Assembly: GCA_011032825.1 (NCBI GenBank) | Contig: JAADJZ010000002.1 | Location: 2,377,826-2,441,825, forward strand | DNA from: Massariosphaeria phaeospora | Taxonomy: Eukaryota > Ascomycota > Dothideomycetes > Pleosporales | DNA: 64,000 bases | Reading direction: 5' to 3' | Shown: in pieces, positions 60,845 through 64,000 of the stretch | Layout of the letters: each line of letters opens with the position of its first letter | How positions within the stretch are numbered: the stretch's first letter is position 1 | Position numbers and translations under genes: made by a program | The notes under the pieces: generated by a model | The model's input: only the letters and a program-made list of their open reading frames with translations | What the model was told of the DNA's origin: nothing | Databases searched by the model: none

Positions 60845-63800
60845 TATGTAAAGTAAAATAATTCGATTGAATTTAGTTTTTTTGCAAAGAAAAGTTGTTG
60901 AAATGCTTTAGTTCGCAAGACACTTTTCGTTTCTTGTTGTATCTATAGAAAGAAACTTATTAGAAGTAAAAAAAAAGCTGTTTATATACATTAGAATTAG
61001 AGAGAAGTTCTTTTAAGTTGTTTACTTGCTGCGCTGTTAGAAGCTTAGGTTTCTAGCTGCTGCCTAGCCTTTGCAAAAGCTAAGTGCGAGTAGAGAAACT
61101 AAAACAATGCAAAACGTTGTGCTATAGAACGAGCAGTTTTAAAAGTCTATTAGTAATTTAGTAGGTACTAGAGTTACTTAGAGTTTGAGTTAGAGTTAGC
61201 GCTTTAGCGCTAGGCTTTTACCCAAATCTTCTATTTCTAGAAACCGCAATAGTTAACTTAGATCAAAACAATACTTTTATATTACTAACAGACTTTTCCT
61301 ACAAGCTAGCAGCTTTTTTTTGAAACAAGTTGTTTTTACGCGTAGTTGTTTGCTGCGCAAGTGTTTTTTTAGATTTCTAAGCGTTCGCGCCGTTGCTAGC
61401 ACTTTTATTTATCTATTTAAGTACTTTACAAGCGCAGCAGTTGTTTTGCTGCTTTTTAGAGTTTTTGAATTGCAAAGGCAACGCTACTTTGCAACGCTTT
61501 CTCTTTAAGAAAAGTATAACACTTAAAAAAGCATGCGAAGTAGTGAAACTAGCAAGAGCAGCAACAAGTTTTACAAGTTTTACATTTTAAACCTAACTTA
61601 ACCTTTGCAACGTACTTCCTTTAGAAAAAGCGCATGCAGAAAAAGAGAAAAAAGCGAGAATGCTATGCGCTAAAGCTGCAACTGCTTGTTACTACAGCTT
61701 AGAGCAGAAAGTAGAATAATCTAGTATCTAAAAAAAACACATTTACTAACAGCTTTTTAATGTTAGTTTTTTTGATTTCTTTGTAAAGAATGCTTTGATT
61801 TACTGCTTAAACGAGGTTCTACATAGATCTAGTCCGTTTTTTAGCAACGATACACTGCGGTAGGTATAGTAAGTCTAAAAGTTTAGCTTAAACTTATTTC
61901 AATCGCATGTCGTTTTAGATAGCGAAGGAAAAAACTTAGTCCTATACAAGGTTGTATTTAGAAACGGCAATAATTGCATTACGCGCAACTCTAGTTTCTA
62001 GCCTAAAACTTAGAAAGTACAATTGCTATTGAACCTGCTGTTTCTAGAAGTGCAACACTTGTTTTAGCTAGCTGCGTACTTAAAGCCTCGACATAAATGT
62101 CGCTTTCTATGTTAGAAAGTATATTTTCTTGTAGCATATTGCGCGGATCTAGCAAAGCTCGCTTTTAACCAACTTTTTTTTAACCGAAAAAAAGTAGAAG
62201 CTTGCCTATAGGAGGTATTGATAGTAGTTTAGCATTTTGTTAAAAAGTGCGAAATACACTGCTGCTAACTCGAGGTGCGTATAAAAGCGTACGTTAAAAA
62301 ACAAAAGTTCGTAAGCAAAGTGCGTTTACAGAATTTGCAAGCCTAGAACGCGAATAGCTTCGAAAGCCTCGTCGAGTAGGTTAAAGACGAGAATATTATC
62401 AATATACTAGTAGTAAAACCGAGGCGTATGTTGATAAAAGTATAGCTATTTGTAATAGGCTATAAAGAAATTTGCAAAGACAGAAGCGCAATGTAACTCT
62501 ATTAAAACCTCGTTTACTTAGCAAACTAATTTAGACTCAATCTAAAATAGCGCTTCGTGCCAAATAAAATTGAAAGCTTTGAAAATCTAGTCTTTAGTTT
62601 GCTTATTATACTAGTTGCTGTTTTCAAAAATAAATCGAAAAGCATGCACGAAATTTCTTTAGCAGATATTTGTATACATGCTTGCAACGTTGCTAGTGTG
62701 CAGTCGCACAGAAGTTGTGTTGCTACTATTAAAAACTACAACTTTTAAACACAGATTCTAGCTGCTTTCGCATATCTACGAGAAAAAGCGTTAGACCGGT
62801 AGTAGCATAGCGTGTAGTATTCTGCCTAAAGGTTTCAACACATAGAAATGCATTGGTACAATAAGCTTAATTTTCTATAAGCTTTTGTAAATCTTAGAGA
62901 TGCTATAGAGAATTAAGATTGCTTTATTCGCATAAGCTAAACGCTAAAAACGTAATACTCGCTTCGTGTCTAGATGCGGGTAATATAAGCCGTTCTAACG
63001 CACGCAAAAAAGTTGTTGCTTAAAGTGTTAAACAGCACTTTAATAAAAATTAACAAACTCTACTTGTTCTTAGTGCTAAATTTGAATTTGTGGTATGTAA
63101 AAAAAAGCATTTACTTGTGTCTTGTACTACTTACAAGTAACAACTAAAACTCTAAAGTTTTTGTTAGTAATTAGTGCTAAAAGCTAAGCTTCTAATAGCT
63201 AATCTCGCAGATTTTTCGAAGAAACTACGACTCGAAAGAAAGCGTTGTTTCTAGAGTTAAGTTAAGGTATAGGTCGCTTGTAAAGCGCACAGCGCAAGGC
63301 TTTTCTTTTAACTCAAATGCCGTTTGCAAACTAATCGTCGTTAATGCCTGTGTTCTAGCTAGTTGATAGATACAAAATAAATTCCTGCTAGCTAGGCAGT
63401 ACGTTTGTACCGTTGCTCTAAAAATGCGTTATAAAACGGCACTTTTAACTTAGTTGTTCAAACTAGTCTAGCGCTACTTGTTGAGAAAGCAGCTTAAAAA
63501 ACAAAAACTTTAGATTTACGCTAAGCGTGTACTTAATGTCTATAAAAAGTTTAACACTATTAAGCTTGTGTACACTTAAGCGCTAGTTTATCAACGTTTC
63601 AAACTAGTGCGCAAGCTAGGTGCGCTAGATGTACATTATTTAAAATAAAAAATTCTAAAGTTCGAAGAACTCTAAGGGCAGCGCGCTGTTTGCATGTAGC
63701 AATAGTGCATTTAGCGCTTTTTCTACTGCTTCTTAGAAGAAGCGCTGCGTTTTTTGTTGCTTTCTTAGCAGCGCTTCGACACCTTAGCAGTGTTTTTCGT

Positions 63801-63877
63801 CTAGTTTTTGGTCTTCGAGAAACTAGCTTTTTTTTGACCTTTTCTCAATTTCGGCTTAGCGCGCTTATTCTGCGTGA
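60845..63877. other. Decayed subtelomeric DNA, unidentified
   Basis: About 3 kb between the variant tract and the telomere. No intact frame above 65 codons. On the minus strand near 62220-62480, reading stops as Gln gives LYFYQHTPRFYYQYIDNILV, then LLDEAFEAIRVLGLQIL and YTHLELAAVYFALFN, clearly an old coding sequence, family not identified. Base changes fit RIP. Confidence 0.5.
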
Positions 63878-63912
<35 letters not shown>

Positions 63913-64000
63913 GGTTAGGGGTTAGGGTTAGGGTTAGGGTTAGGGTTAGGGTTAGGGTTAGGGTTAGGGTTAGGGTTAGGGTTAGGGTTAGGTTAGGGTT
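63878..64000 (+). repeat. Telomere, TTAGGG repeats
   Basis: About 20 TTAGGG units run to the end of the window, with three variant units (an extra T near 63891, an extra G near 63920, a short TTAGG near the end). The G-rich strand points 5'->3' outward, so this is the right chromosome end. Confidence 0.98.

Noticed and set aside
62220..62480. Calling the minus-strand ghost sequence a reverse transcriptase
   Set aside because: YIDNILVF resembles the RT box, but the sequence after it does not follow any RT pattern I know and no LTRs are visible.

Overview
The window is the right-hand end of a chromosome of a filamentous ascomycete (Pezizomycotina; Dothideomycetes is my guess). It ends in TTAGGG repeats running 5'->3' to the last base (63878-64000). 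Genes have short introns (about 45-80 bp) with GTANGT/GTGAGT donors and CTAAC/CTGAC branch sites. The transposons and a telomere-linked helicase carry RIP-like C-to-T and G-to-A decay.

Layout. 1-5.3 kb: three to four copies of a fungal gene family with a candidate PD-(D/E)XK nuclease-like core (one cut by the window edge, one 508-residue gene, one 358-residue copy lacking the predicted lysine, one exon-1 relic), with a MULE-like MITE among them. 6-18 kb: a broken membrane-protein gene, a possible HET-domain relic, a secreted proline-rich protein, an ankyrin-repeat gene, small lineage-specific coiled-coil and membrane proteins, and an inverted-repeat element. 19.4-27.8 kb: the most unusual block. 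It holds intronless GC-rich genes of bacterial type: a DyP-type peroxidase and a 427-residue partner that overlap by the four bases ATGA, a divergent 143-residue conserved protein, and a catalase-like heme protein. An intron-containing fungal heme-thiolate peroxidase (chloroperoxidase/peroxygenase family) lies among them.

28-48 kb: a conserved fungal protein with a frame break, an hAT-like MITE with a perfect 8-bp target duplication, several small membrane or coiled-coil proteins, a four-exon cutinase, a protein kinase with a diverged N-terminal half, and a short protein with an LDTEL motif resembling DUF7079. 50-52 kb: an intact three-exon cytochrome P450. From 52.6 kb outward almost everything is transposon or decayed subtelomere: an hAT transposase fragment, a Fot1/pogo element inserted with a TA duplication into a second pogo relic, HTH transposase fragments, a pseudogenised telomere-linked RecQ helicase with an OrsD-like zinc-finger N-terminus, a (TTAGAG)n tract, 3 kb of unresolved decayed DNA, then the telomere.

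Function. The 19-28 kb block plus the P450 suggests a subtelomeric island for peroxide- or heme-dependent oxidation. The best candidate for something new is the operon-like, apparently transferred DyP/427-residue/143-residue/catalase-like set. All domain names come from motif recognition by eye; no database search was run.
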